This document shows, one piece after another, positions 10,750 through 20,650 of a stretch of 64,000 nucleotides of DNA. The stretch lies in the NCBI GenBank assembly GCA_002633025.1, contig NMRB01000506.1, positions 218,806 to 282,805 of the forward strand. Reading direction: 5' to 3'. Under the pieces are notes generated by a model. That model was not told the DNA's origin and did not search any database. It worked only from the letters and a program-made list of their open reading frames with translations. The stretch's first letter is position 1. Each line of letters opens with the position of its first letter. Source of the stretch: Notospermus geniculatus. Taxonomy: Eukaryota; Nemertea; Pilidiophora; Heteronemertea; Lineidae. The position numbers were made by a program, and so were the translations under genes.

Positions 10750-11592
10750 CATCGTGTGCAAAGGCGGAGACGGATTTTTTGCCGCCAACGCAGATCAAAC
10801 ATGTTTGAAGTGACGTCGCGCCGTATCTACAGGATGCAAATTTGCAATCGTGTGCGACGGCTGACGCACCGTGTGCGGTGACAGGATGCGGAGACAAAAC
10901 GCTCCTATAGAGGCAACGTCGGAGACAAAATTGCACTCGTGTACGGCAGGCTTTACGTCTTCGGTAGCAGCGCCGCCCTGTAGGGATAGAAAGTTGTGCG
11001 GGTTCCTCACCCCGTTGGGGTAGATGTGCGAATTTTCTGAATACTTTTGAACAAATAAAGTCCCTATTTACATTATTTACAATGTTGTGTCAAAGTGAAT
11101 TTTGCTTCCGTCTGAATCGACTGGAAAATAGCTGAGCACAACACTTCGACATCTCCACACACTGACAGCTGACTGATGGAGAACAACCGGAGACAAAAAT
11201 TTCGTCCACTCACGTCTTCGCTTATGCCTACCGAAAGCCCGCAGCACATGGGGCAATGGTGGACTTCACTGCCGTTAGAGGCCGCCTGTTAGCGGTCCTG
11301 TAACGTCACAAAATGTGACGTCGCAGACGTAAGTCATGGCCTTCACGTTATATGGATGACGTCGTGGCGTGCGCTTCTCTGTGACGTCATGACGTTCCAG
11401 GACCGCTAACTAGTGGTGGCCTCTAACGGTAGGAAGGTCTCCCATTTGCTGCAACAAACATTGCGCCGTGTCCGGTGGAAAGCAAGCTGCGCGCAGGCAA
11501 TGAGCTTTTCATAACATCCCACACGGAGCAATTTTGTTGGTTGCCACTAAATTGCAATGAGCAAGAAACGTTGCCTCTCGCGCTGTGATGTA
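10750..11592. repeat. Duplicated segment, copy 1
   Basis: Nearly the same sequence restarts at 12049, directly after the single N at 12048, and runs to about 12957. Differences are scattered substitutions and a roughly 65-bp insertion in copy 2 near 12775-12840. The copy start at an N suggests an unmerged haplotype or local misassembly; a real tandem duplication is possible. Confidence 0.65.
11272..11429. mobile_element. MITE with CCGTTAGAGGCC ends, copy 1
   Basis: CCGTTAGAGGCCGCC at the left and GGTGGCCTCTAACGG at the right, with internal arms GTTAGCGGTCCTG and complement. The centre is rich in TGACGTCA-like palindromes (CRE-like words). It is repeated in the second copy of the duplication. 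Confidence 0.7.
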
Positions 11593-12047
11593 AACAAGCA
11601 CAGCATTGAACGTCCCCCGTCGCCCCGGGTGCAAGTCCGACGGGCATGTATTTTGAAGATTCCGTTCAGTGTTAATGGCACAATCACAGTTTATGTGATT
11701 CGGCTTTTTGGCCCCCTGGGGGCAAAGTGGAAAATCAGATTTGGGTCGATTCTTTGACGCGACACACCATTGGCCCATGATACATCCCTCCACCAAATAT
11801 CAACCCAACATTTTCAGTCGTTCATAAGTTACAGAGCGGAAGGGAAATTATGTGGTTTTTACAAAGCGCCCCCTACAGGGCTGAAAAATGAATGTAATTG
11901 AAAACCCGCAGAGTATATTATGTACCCTTGCTAGATGAGCCTACCATAAAAATCTTGTGAAATTCCGTCCAGTATTAAAGGCGTAATCGCAGTTTTTGTG
12001 TTTTGGCTTTTGGCCCCCTGGTGGCAAAGTGGAGAATCGGATTTGGC
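11593..12047. other. Non-duplicated spacer with an 80-bp direct repeat
   Basis: The segment near 11663-11745 recurs at 11961-12047 (shared words include TTGGCCCCCTGG and GGCAAAGTGGA). No gene is visible. Confidence 0.45.
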
Positions 12048-12957
12048 NCATCGTGTGCAAAGGCGGAGACGGATTTTTTGCCGCCAACGCAGATCAAACA
12101 TGTTTGAAATGACGTTGCGCCGCATCTACAGGATGCAAATTTGCAATCGTGTGCGACGGATGACGCACCGTGTGCGGTGACAGGATGCTGAGACAAAAAG
12201 CTCCTATGGAGCCAATGTCGGAGACAAAATTACACTCGTGTGCAGCAGGCTTTACGTCTTCGGTCGCAGAGCCGTCCTGCAGGGATAGAAAGTTGTGCGG
12301 GGTTCCTCATCCCGTTGGGGTAGATGTGCGACTTTTCTGAATACTTTTGAACAAATAAAGTCCCTATTTACATTATTTACAATGTTGTGTCAAAATGAAT
12401 TTCGCTTCCGTCTGAATCAACTGGAAAATAGCTGAGCACAACACTTCGACATCCCCAACACTGACAGCTGACTGATATAGAACAATCGGAGACAAAATTT
12501 CGTCCACTCACGTCTTCGCTTATGCCAACCGAAAGCCCGCAGCACATGGGGCAATGGTGACTTTACTGCCGTTAGAGGCCGCCTGTTAGCGGTCCAGGAA
12601 CGTCACAAAATGTGACGTCACAGACGTAAGTCAAGGCCTTCACGTTATTATGGATGACGTCGTGGCGTGCGCTTCTCTGTGACGTCATGACGTTCCAGGA
12701 CCGCTAACTAGTGGTGGCCTCTAACGGTAGGAAGGTCTCCCATTTGCTGCAACAAACATTGCGCCTGTCCGGTGGACAGCAACCCTTCTTGCTTGCGGGA
12801 CATGCGATGGGCAATAAAAATCAAACATGTTTGATTGGGTCAGCAAGCTGCGCGCAGGCAATGAACTTTTCATAAAATCCCACACGGAGCAATTTTGTTG
12901 GTTGCCACTAAATTGCAATGAGCAATAAACGTTGCCTCTCGCGCTGTGAGGTAAATA
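12048..12957. repeat. Single-N join and duplicated segment, copy 2
   Basis: The N is at 12048 and copy 2 starts at 12049. It matches 10750-11592 with small differences and then diverges. See copy 1. Confidence 0.65.
12569..12726. mobile_element. MITE with CCGTTAGAGGCC ends, copy 2
   Basis: The same element as at 11272-11429, at the equivalent position in the second copy. A few substitutions and small indels separate the two, as expected of alleles or a fairly recent duplication. Confidence 0.7.
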
Positions 12958-13248
12958 TGGGCCTACTGTTTGTTTACAAAACTTTACCGCATGGATGAAT
13001 GGCCGGGGCTGTCTCTTATAGCAACGGTGCCATATTATTGTCTCAAATCCACGTTTTCCATCCAATTTTGCTTAGGCCTACAATATCGTCCATTACCTCT
13101 GCCGACAAAAAAACATCATTGTAGAAGGCAGCGGGTTGTGCATCGTCCAAAGATAATGAAAGCCAAGAACAATCTGAACATCCACGCCCAGATAACATCC
13201 CTGGGAAATTAATTAAGAAATCTCCAGTTTTGCCCCAGGGGGCTCATT

Positions 13249-14562
13249 TCATGACCGAACACCAGTAACAATAGCAATTTGTATATAAACAACTAAAGCA
13301 AATAGGAAAGTTAACCCAGGAAATGAAAGCGTGGATGCGGTGCCGCCGGAACGTTCTAAAGATGGCTTAGCAATGTTGTACGTAGCGCAAGACATTTCCT
13401 CCCCATGATGAGGGTCGTGCATTTCAAAATCATCGTCATGTACATGCACATGTGCACTGTTCTCCCTGCACGGACAATCGTATTTTTTCGTCGGATCGTC
13501 ATCACCGCACGTCTCGGACGCAACTGTTGTAAATGTGTGCACGGAATCATGGGATGTGTGTACTTCCGGTTCCTCCATAAGCGGAACTCGGCGCCATTTT
13601 CTCGGCGTCATGCACTCTCCATGCAGCGTCAACTGTCTATGCTTGGTCAGATTGTACACACTGCAGTCACAGTGTATAGGATTTCCGTGGAGGTGTATTA
13701 TTGAGGATTCAAAAAAGCAAGGGTCTTTCAAAAAATCTAACCTCTTTATCTTATTTTCGTGTAAATCTAAATATATTGGCATAGGGTGTCCACTGAATGC
13801 GTCGGGAGCAATATGGCGGATGTAGTTGTTATCAAAAATATAATGTGTGAACCGATTCCGCGGAAGCCCGGCGAAAGTATGATTGTACAGCCCTCTGAAA
13901 CCGTTATCCTGAAGTTCTAAGTTGTCCAAGCGGCGGAGCTTTGCAAGCGACGCAGTCGGAATCTCCGTCAAACCGACACCGTTCAGTTTCAAATCCTTCA
14001 AACTATTTTCCAAGCCTCTGAACATATTCTCAGTGAATTGCAACGGATTCCTGCTCAAGTCTAAGAAGTGTAATTTCGACAGGTGGTTGAAAAAATTCGA
14101 TGGTACGCTCCTGATGTGATTCCGTGCAAGCGACAGGTCTATTAATTCCGGAGTGTACTCGAAAACTCGAGGGATATGCGTCAAATTACATCCGCTCAAC
14201 ACCAATGTCTTCAAACCGTCGACGCCTTGAAACGCATCCAATTCAAACTTTGTAATTGGGTTATTATCAAGGTAGATTTCAGAGATGTTTAAACCGACGA
14301 ACTGCCGCCCGAGGACTTCGCGAATTCTATTCCCCGTGAGGACGATACGTTGAATTTTCACGTTCACAAGACTAGGAAATGTTGGAATCGACAATAGCCC
14401 TCTTCTAGAACAGTCTATAATCATGGCGTCCTCGGCCTCTGGGTCATAATGGCGGGAATTAATGCATCTGCAGGGGACTTTCGGGTGGCATCGTCTGTAC
14501 GCATGCGTCGCTGTGATCAATGCCCACGTGACCAACACCATGCACCAGTTCGCCGACGACAT
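13249..14562 (-). CDS. Leucine-rich-repeat secreted/surface-anchored protein, 437 aa
   Basis: A signal peptide covers about residues 1-21 (hydrophobic, ending TATHA). It is followed by an N-terminal cysteine cap (about 25-51, CHPKVPCRC...C), about eight to nine LRRs (about 67-290; consensus L..L.L..N.I is clear at LIDLSLARNHI and LHFLDLSRNPL) and a C-terminal cysteine cap starting at NPIHCDCSVYNL (about 294-317). A cysteine- and histidine-rich juxtamembrane stretch (about 352-390, with HVHVHDDD) and a C-terminal hydrophobic segment (about 412-432) follow. The tail is short (TGVRS), so the end may be a membrane anchor or a GPI signal. Such proteins usually act in cell-surface recognition or adhesion; that is family knowledge. 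The CDS is one exon. A polypyrimidine tract and acceptor at about 14654 give an upstream noncoding exon. A divergent multipass membrane protein gene starts at 16128. The exact family is not recognised. Confidence 0.9.
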   Translation of the reverse strand: MSSANWCMVLVTWALITATHAYRRCHPKVPCRCINSRHYDPEAEDAMIIDCSRRGLLSIPTFPSLVNVKIQRIVLTGNRIREVLGRQFVGLNISEIYLDNNPITKFELDAFQGVDGLKTLVLSGCNLTHIPRVFEYTPELIDLSLARNHIRSVPSNFFNHLSKLHFLDLSRNPLQFTENMFRGLENSLKDLKLNGVGLTEIPTASLAKLRRLDNLELQDNGFRGLYNHTFAGLPRNRFTHYIFDNNYIRHIAPDAFSGHPMPIYLDLHENKIKRLDFLKDPCFFESSIIHLHGNPIHCDCSVYNLTKHRQLTLHGECMTPRKWRRVPLMEEPEVHTSHDSVHTFTTVASETCGDDDPTKKYDCPCRENSAHVHVHDDDFEMHDPHHGEEMSCATYNIAKPSLERSGGTASTLSFPGLTFLFALVVYIQIAIVTGVRS

Positions 14563-14653
14563 GTTTAGCGCATGCGTGTTCCATAGATTCGGCGTCTACA
14601 TCCGGGTCCCTGTCGGTCCTTCTCTGTCTCAGTTCTGGCAACTGGCATCACAC
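14563..14653 (-). other. 5' UTR part of the LRR coding exon, with splice acceptor
   Basis: Minus-strand reading gives a T-rich tract, then TACTTGCAG before 14653, then 91 nt of untranslated sequence before the start codon at 14562. At least one upstream noncoding exon is implied; I could not locate it. Confidence 0.55.
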
Positions 14654-15861
14654 CTGCAAGTACAAAATATAAAAGAAAATTAGGAACAGTGGCGAAATCA
14701 ACGTTTTTTTCGTTTTAATAGTGAGGTTAAGAAAGTGAACGATAAACGTAAACGTAAACGTTCTCTAAGAACTTTTGTCCAAACCCTATTCTTGTACATA
14801 TCATGTCTGGAATAAAAATATGTTTAAACTAAACTAACGTAAACTACGACAATGACGTCACATGGTATGACGTCATTATCGCATCATTTACGTAGTTTGT
14901 TGTCTCGTGGCGGCCGACGTCACCCTTGGCATGTTTGATAAGAATATTCAAATCTATCTGTCAGTTGGTGGCAGAGCCTTCTCAGTTGGAGCCCCTCAGT
15001 TCTCCTCAGAACTCCCTGCATCTGTGAGGAACTATACCTCTCTCAATTCCTAGGGTCAGTTGAAGCATTTTCTTTTCTGTGAGGCCTTTCAAACGCTTTG
15101 AGCGGCCAGTATTGGCTGGATACTGCGCATGTTACATGTATTATTATTATGATTCAGGTGTGACTTTCTAGAAGCTGACTTTCCTGTATCTCGTGCAGAG
15201 TATCCAAAAGTGATGTTGGTTTAATCTTTAGGAGAAAAAATCCTTCAATAAGTCGACCAAAATCACGTTGTTTCTGTCGTCTGCAGTCTCTTCCTGGTCT
15301 CTGTCACGACTGTAACAATTGGAAATTTTCAAATATAGGTCACTAGGAAAAGAGTCGTTGTGGCGGGCGGAAATCGACCCTTCAAGAGGAAATGTCGACA
15401 GGCGGCGGCCGCTAATTGTCTTTAAAATCGAGGCGCTTATTGCTGAATCTGTAGAGTTGTCCATCTTTTCGTCCTTACTCCACATTCAACTAAGCGGCAC
15501 TGGAACAACACTGGTGATTCCACATCTTGGCCTAAAGGTAATCTTCCCTCCAATTCATTCGAATCTGAAGTTGATTTCACACGATCAACGCTGATCTAAG
15601 ATTGCATGATAATTTTTAATGACAATTTCTGCATCTTCACTCTCTTGACTGAAAATTGGCTGTTCACACAACAGATCTCACAAGCATTTTGGAGCAATGA
15701 ACGGCAAGAGCAACTACTTCCAACAAGAAATTGATGATGGTGTGAAACCAATATCAAGTTCGATTTTTTCATGAACACAGACAATGCAATGATGTGTGCA
15801 CGAAAACATCGAATTTCCTGCCATCGTGCGATGCATTAGATACACCAGATGGTGATGCAGG
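14654..15861. promoter_or_regulatory. Intergenic space between divergent LRR and membrane-protein genes
   Basis: This must hold the upstream noncoding exons and promoters of both flanking genes. An NRF1-like word (CTGCGCATG) occurs near 15124. About 14759-14825 resembles 22706-22775 (shared AACTTTTGTCCAAACCCT and TCTGGAATAAAAATAT), probably a retroelement-like tail. A minus-strand 85-codon frame at 15228-15485 is unsupported. Confidence 0.35.
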
Positions 15862-16007
15862 CAGGGCCGTATTTAAAGGGGGCGAGGGGGCAGTTGCCCC
15901 CCCCCCACAGCCAACCAAAAGACGAGATTTTCATGCGGATTTTGGGCAAAAAACGGCAAAAAGAGGTCTTCTGCCCCCCCTGGACCAAAAAGTTAAATAC
16001 GGCCCTG
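15862..16007. mobile_element. GC-rich non-autonomous DNA element, 5-bp target duplication GCAGG
   Basis: The ends are CAGGGCCGTATTTAA and its exact complement. GCAGG flanks both sides (15857-15861 and 16008-16012). The interior has long G and C tracts. It belongs with the element at 32089-32329 and lone ends near 1890, 10075 and 63933. CAGGG-type ends resemble hAT-like elements, but a 5-bp duplication is not the classical 8. It ends 112 bp upstream of the acceptor of the membrane-protein exon. Confidence 0.75.
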
Positions 16008-16118
16008 GCAGGACATATAAATGTACGAACCTACATGTAAATACAAAAAAATTGTCGCAGAAATGAGTATCAACACCGTACAGGTAGTATAGTTCACTTT
16101 CTGGTATCTTTCTTTCAG

Positions 16119-18470
16119 AAAAACAGTATGAAGAAAAGATTAAGTGTGTGCTCACTGCCCCCGTGGCTGCTGGTCGTTTTATCGGTCAGTTCGACAGCAA
16201 CAACGGATTCCCTCAACGCAACCCTGAACCAAAACCTGACGGAAGCAACGAATACAACGTGTTCTCTGAATATAGCAAATTTCAGTGAGACTCAGGAACA
16301 ATTTGAGAACTTTCGAACGGCACAGACAGCAAGGATTATAAACATTCTCATATCCGGTATAGAATGGTCATCCTTCGAGAACGAATCCCTGGAAGTTTTC
16401 GACCCAAACTGGTGGGTATGGACAACCGATGACATTTCCCCTCTGTTAAACGTGCCGGTGGATTACACAATGCTTACATTCGGACTTGCAAAGTGGGCCT
16501 TCATGGATTTAAAGGTGGAGTTCGTCAGCAGCCCTGCCGGTTGTGAGCGCGGATTGAAATTCGAGCAGGAGATTCAGATAGCGATGGAGTCAATTTTGCA
16601 ACTGATGGGGGAGGCACAGCGCAACGACGGCTTCATTTGTCGAACTGTCTCTACAAAGGACAGTGTTTTAGTCAGGAAGATATGTTGCTCGAGGAAGGAG
16701 ATACTTAATACTCCAGCCAGCCATAAGCGTGGGCGGTACTGTCACGGTGACCGAGAACCTATCGCATATATTAAAGTATATGGATACACCATCACCACAC
16801 ACATCCCCAAATTTGTCATTTTAGGTTTCTTACTACTGATAAGCCTCTTCTGGTTGCTTGAGTTTTATTCACGAATGTACCCAAACGAAAAAAATGTAGA
16901 ACGTCTCCTCAAAAAACGGGCGAAACTGGCGTATTTCTCACTCGGTGGCAAAAACAGTGAAATGACGAAGATGGCTGGAGGGACAATATTTGCCGAGAAG
17001 GATGAGTTGATGCGGTATAAAGGGAGTGTTAACATTGCCGACCTTGCTTTAGAGCACGGAGTCCGAAGTGAGTTATGTACTAAGATCAAGATGACGTCAC
17101 TGTTTATTTTACAGTTCATCATTGTGGCTTCCTGGCTTATATACTATTACGGCAAGCGTGAGACACTCAAACAATTTGATTCCACAAAGAAGATTTTCTA
17201 CAACCTTCTTAATAACCCTTATAGTTGGATTTTCACGGATTCTTCATTAGGGCCGTTTAAGTTCGGATGTTTTCTCTTAGTGGTGCACATCCTAGTCACC
17301 ATCCAGGTGATAGTTTGGTGGCTCCTCGAATTCCAAGCATGCTGGGAAGAATTTGTCAAGAGTTTGGGTTTGAGGGAATACGAACCACTGGGTAAACAAC
17401 TGCATGGTAACATTGTGAAATGTTTCAAATTTCTTCTCGGAGCGAGTCACGTTTTTTTGATTTTTTCGAATTGCTGCTTTATTTTTTGCTTGGTCAACAG
17501 CATAATAGCCGTAACTTATTGTGTCGTAGGCACTGCTGATATCGTAGCCAGTTGGATAACTGGTTCTTTACTCACTTTGTATTATTCCTATCGATCGTAT
17601 ACAGAAGTACTGGATACATATACCGAGATTAAGCAATTAGTGTTCCAAATTTGTCGAGCCAAATACGCACTTCGGGCGATAGTTGTGGGAAAAAGGGAAA
17701 TGTTTCTGCTGGACTACAGGGAAAAATCCATCACAGACAAAACTGGATCTTTCCAATTTGAAAGCAAAACATTCGATGGCCCGATTTGGTTCGTCAGGAG
17801 TGACACGGCTGAAGAGGTACGTAGATCTAGATGTAAAGTACACGTATGTTGTAGGTCTAACACCATTAACAACTCCCGCTGCACCGACGGCGAAACAGAA
17901 AGCATTTTGAATGAATCAAATGACATAAACACAGTGGAGATGCAAGACTGTGGACCATCGCGAGAGACCGTCAGGGACAGCAAACGGACGAAAGATACAC
18001 GGGACTGTATTATAGATGCAATGATCAGTAGAGATATGCTTCGTGAAGTCTGCAGAAGAATTCGACCGATTCGCCGACGCGTCAGAAAAGCTCTCGTCAA
18101 ATTCTTCTCCATATTCCTGTTTATGTGTTTGGTGATGTTGACAGCGGCCACGTTCACGCAAAACACAAGAAAGGCAGAGACCAGTGGCGTTATGAAAGCG
18201 TTGATGACCTTGTTAGCGGCCATGATACCAAAGTTGATCGAGATGATGTCACAAACAGACACTACTAGACGAATCAAGGCAGACTACTTGAAGTTCAAAA
18301 TTGAGGAAATCCTTGCTATCAGTCGCCCAGAGTTTATGGTCAAAATGGAAAACGTAAGTGAAACAACTACCCTGGAAGGGAACACAGCATTGGGCTCGGG
18401 AGAAGGAACAGGAGGGGGAACACATGGGGAAGGCGACGAAGGTCGACGGTCTGAAGAGATAGGTGTCTAA
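16119..18470 (+). CDS. Unrecognised multipass membrane protein, 780 aa, single coding exon
   Basis: The coding frame runs 16128-18470; 16119-16127 is 5' UTR after a strong acceptor (TATCTTTCTTTCAG). An N-terminal signal sequence (about 8-22) precedes an ectodomain of about 200 residues with five N-glycosylation sequons in the first 90 residues (N30, N36, N42, N51, N85) and cysteines at 139, 171, 186, 187 and 205. Membrane segments lie at about 228-247, 322-341, 379-401, 433-466 (long, perhaps two), 470-488 and 658-676, with a further hydrophobic stretch at 684-704. Loops are basic (VERLLKKRAK; RRIRPIRRRVRK). The tail after about 740 is Gly/Glu-rich and low-complexity. The length, intact frame and absence of stops argue for a working gene. 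No motif identifies the family; channel, receptor or scramblase would be guesses. It is divergent from the LRR gene. Confidence 0.87.
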   Translation, partial: KNSMKKRLSVCSLPPWLLVVLSVSSTATTDSLNATLNQNLTEATNTTCSLNIANFSETQEQFENFRTAQTARIINILISGIEWSSFENESLEVFDPNWWVWTTDDISPLLNVPVDYTMLTFGLAKWAFMDLKVEFVSSPAGCERGLKFEQEIQIAMESILQLMGEAQRNDGFICRTVSTKDSVLVRKICCSRKEILNTPASHKRGRYCHGDREPIAYIKVYGYTITTHIPKFVILGFLLLISLFWLLEFYSRMYPNEKNVERLLKKRAKLAYFSLGGKNSEMTKMAGGTIFAEKDELMRYKGSVNIADLALEHGVRSELCTKIKMTSLFILQFIIVASWLIYYYGKRETLKQFDSTKKIFYNLLNNPYSWIFTDSSLGPFKFGCFLLVVHILVTIQVIVWWLLEFQACWEEFVKSLGLREYEPLGKQLHGNIVKCFKFLLGASHVFLIFSNCCFIFCLVNSIIAVTYCVVGTADIVASWITGSLLTLYYSYRSYTEVLDTYTEIKQLVFQICRAKYALRAIVVGKREMFLLDYREKSITDKTGSFQFESKTFDGPIWFVRSDTAEEVRRSRCKVHVCCRSNTINNSRCTDGETESILNESNDINTVEMQDCGPSRETVRDSKRTKDTRDCIIDAMISRDMLREVCRRIRPIRRRVRKALVKFFSIFLFMCLVMLTAATFTQNTRKAETSGVMKALMTLLAAMIPKLIEMMSQTDTTRRIKADYLKFKIEEILAISRPEFMVKMENVSETTTLEGNTALGSGEGTGGGTHGEGDEGRRSEEIGV

Positions 18471-18550
18471 TCACTATCGAGGCTGCGTTTTACTTGTCCT
18501 CCGTTCATGTTTGTCTGAGGTGCTTCAGACATGATAAAGACACCGATCTA

Positions 18551-19298
18551 CAGAGTGAGTAAAAAAAACTACACACTTTTAAAAAGGCCCATTGTTTTAT
18601 TGTGTACCAATAGGCCTATATACAATATATTTTGCTTGTACTTATGCAGCAAATCTTTCTGCATCTTTTAGTACCAGTCATGCTTGATTGGTTTTCATGG
18701 ATGACCGCACAGGGGACAAATAAGGGACAAGGGTGAAATCTGATCTGCGCCAACTGATCAGAGCTGGATATGAAATGGATAGCCAAGTAATTTTCTTGCC
18801 CCTGTTTACATAATCAGTCAATTCAAATCACACACAAATGCTCATAGGCCTCATTAGGCCTTCTTGGCACTGCAGCAGTATGGTGCGTCCACAATTCACT
18901 CCTCAGCAAAGAGGCTTCGTTGTCACTGAATATCACCGAACACAAAGTGTCACAGAGGTGTTGCGACGTTTTCGCCGCCAGTTTCCAAACTGTCGTCAAA
19001 CAGTGTGAAATGGAAATGCCGTAAATGTTTTCGTCAATGTTTTAAAGTTTTACAGAGGGTATCCGCTGTGATTTTTGTTCACATCCAGCTCTGATCAGTT
19101 GGCGCAGATCAGATTTCACCCTTGTCCCTTATTTGTCTCCTGTGCGGTCATCCATGAAAACTAATCAAGCATGACTGGTACCAAAAGATGCAGGAAGAGT
19201 TGCTGCATAAGTGCAAGCAAAATATATTGTATGAATTGGTACACAATAAAACAATGGGCCTTTTAAAAAGTGTCTAGTTTTTTTTTGACTCACTCTGT
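18551..19298. mobile_element. Tc1/mariner-like element with TA target duplication, non-autonomous
   Basis: TA lies on each side (18549-18550 and 19299-19300). The ends are CAGAGTGAGT and ACTCACTCTG, and the inverted arms run about 230 bp. It keeps a short piece of transposase (18880-19008) but cannot encode a full enzyme. It begins 80 bp after the stop codon of the membrane-protein gene. A second, left-truncated copy follows the assembly gap at 20651-21233. Confidence 0.8.
18880..19008 (+). pseudogene. Transposase N-terminal helix-turn-helix remnant, 42 aa
   Basis: The frame reads MVRPQFTPQQRGFVVTEYHR... with VLRRFRRQFPN further on, then stops. This FT..QR..VV..Y......V.R.FR..FPN pattern matches the DNA-binding head typical of mariner-type transposases (the DUF4817-like region, from memory). 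The catalytic domain is absent. In the second copy (about 20809-20940) the same frame has an early stop (TAA after four codons) and a small insertion. Confidence 0.7.
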
Positions 19299-19320
19299 AT
19301 ACGTCGACGACAGATGACTA

Positions 19321-19900
19321 AAGGCCTGTCTACACGATCATACATTTGTTCAAAACATCATCATACATTTGTGTGATGATGTTCATGGACAGATATTTGA
19401 TTGTGTTGGCTGTTTTCCCAACAAACTTGAACAGCAACCAACGATGTTCAAATTTGTGTGATGATTTTCAGGACAAAATGTATGATCGTGTGGACTGTTT
19501 TCCCAACAAACCTGAACATGTATGATGATGTTCAAATTTTTAGCTGCATGTTTCATCTTGCCAATGCAAAACATCCCCCCAAAAATGTGTGATGATGTTC
19601 AGGGACAAATGTATGATCGTGTGGACGGTTTTCCCAACAAACTTGAACAGCATCCAACATTATCCTTTCTCCATCATACTTCATCATACAATGTCCATGA
19701 ATGTTGGACTGTAGATTGAAATCCACAACAAACTTGAACATCATCATGCAAGTGTATGATGCTGTTTTGAACAATGTATGATGATGTTCAAAATTTTAGC
19801 TGCATTGTCACAAGACAGAAATCGACACACAAACTTGGACATCATCATACAAATGTATGATGATGTTTTGAACAAATGTATGATCGTGTAGACAGGCCTT
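19321..19900. mobile_element. 580-bp MITE with AAGGCCTGTCTACACGATCA ends, present/absent
   Basis: Both ends carry the same 20-mer in inverted orientation. The interior consists of degenerate subrepeats of ACATTTGT and ATCATCATACA-type words in both orientations. The corresponding position in the second copy (about 21257-21264) lacks it, so this is a probable insertion polymorphism. The flank of the empty copy reads slightly differently, so the exact target duplication is unclear. Confidence 0.75.
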
Positions 19901-20380
19901 TTTTTGTTATCCAAGTACATGTGTGGATACATTCTCGGTCCCTGGTTATTTGTAAATTACTCCGTAATCCCCCGATACAGTCCTATTACATTCCCGATTC
20001 GGCTCACAGAGTTCCAGCCTATTGTGTTGTTTTGATGGTACGATTACTTTTAGCCTCTTTTATGAAATGACGGAAATAGGTGGTGTGTAAAGTTTGGTTC
20101 AAGCAAACTTCGGCCAAGCAGTTGTTATTACAAGCCACGAGGCCCCACTTAAAGATGCTCTACTTTCCTGGTAAATGATTGGCATTAACAAGGCGGATGC
20201 TGTGCCAGACCAGGGCTGGATTTCACAAAGAATCTTAAGTCTAAGAAAAAACTTAAGTCTGAAATGAAGTCATCTGATTTGCTGAAACCTGGTCACATGA
20301 TGACTAAAGTCAATTAAGATTCTTTGTGAAACTGGGCCCAGGTCATTCCATTTTAAGAAGTATGTCTGGGTCAGATTCCA

Positions 20381-20650
20381 NNNNNNNNNNNNNNNNNNNN
20401 NNNNNNNNNNNNNNNNNNNNNNNNNNNNNNNNNNNNNNNNNNNNNNNNNNNNNNNNNNNNNNNNNNNNNNNNNNNNNNNNNNNNNNNNNNNNNNNNNNNN
20501 NNNNNNNNNNNNNNNNNNNNNNNNNNNNNNNNNNNNNNNNNNNNNNNNNNNNNNNNNNNNNNNNNNNNNNNNNNNNNNNNNNNNNNNNNNNNNNNNNNNN
20601 NNNNNNNNNNNNNNNNNNNNNNNNNNNNNNNNNNNNNNNNNNNNNNNNNN
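20381..20650. other. Assembly gap (270 N)
   Basis: Unknown bases between two copies of the same sequence. The true distance may be zero or negative. Confidence 0.99.

Larger units (their letters stand above)
18721..20380. repeat. Segment repeated after the gap, copy 1 (carries an extra MITE)
   Basis: 18721-20380 is repeated as 20651-21720 beyond an N gap. The only large difference is the 580-bp element at 19321-19900. Duplicated contig ends facing a gap are the usual mark of unmerged haplotypes. Confidence 0.75.

Noticed and set aside
15228-15485. 85-codon minus-strand frame between the divergent genes
   Set aside because: Polar sequence without recognisable content or splice sites; a plus-strand frame of similar length overlaps it.
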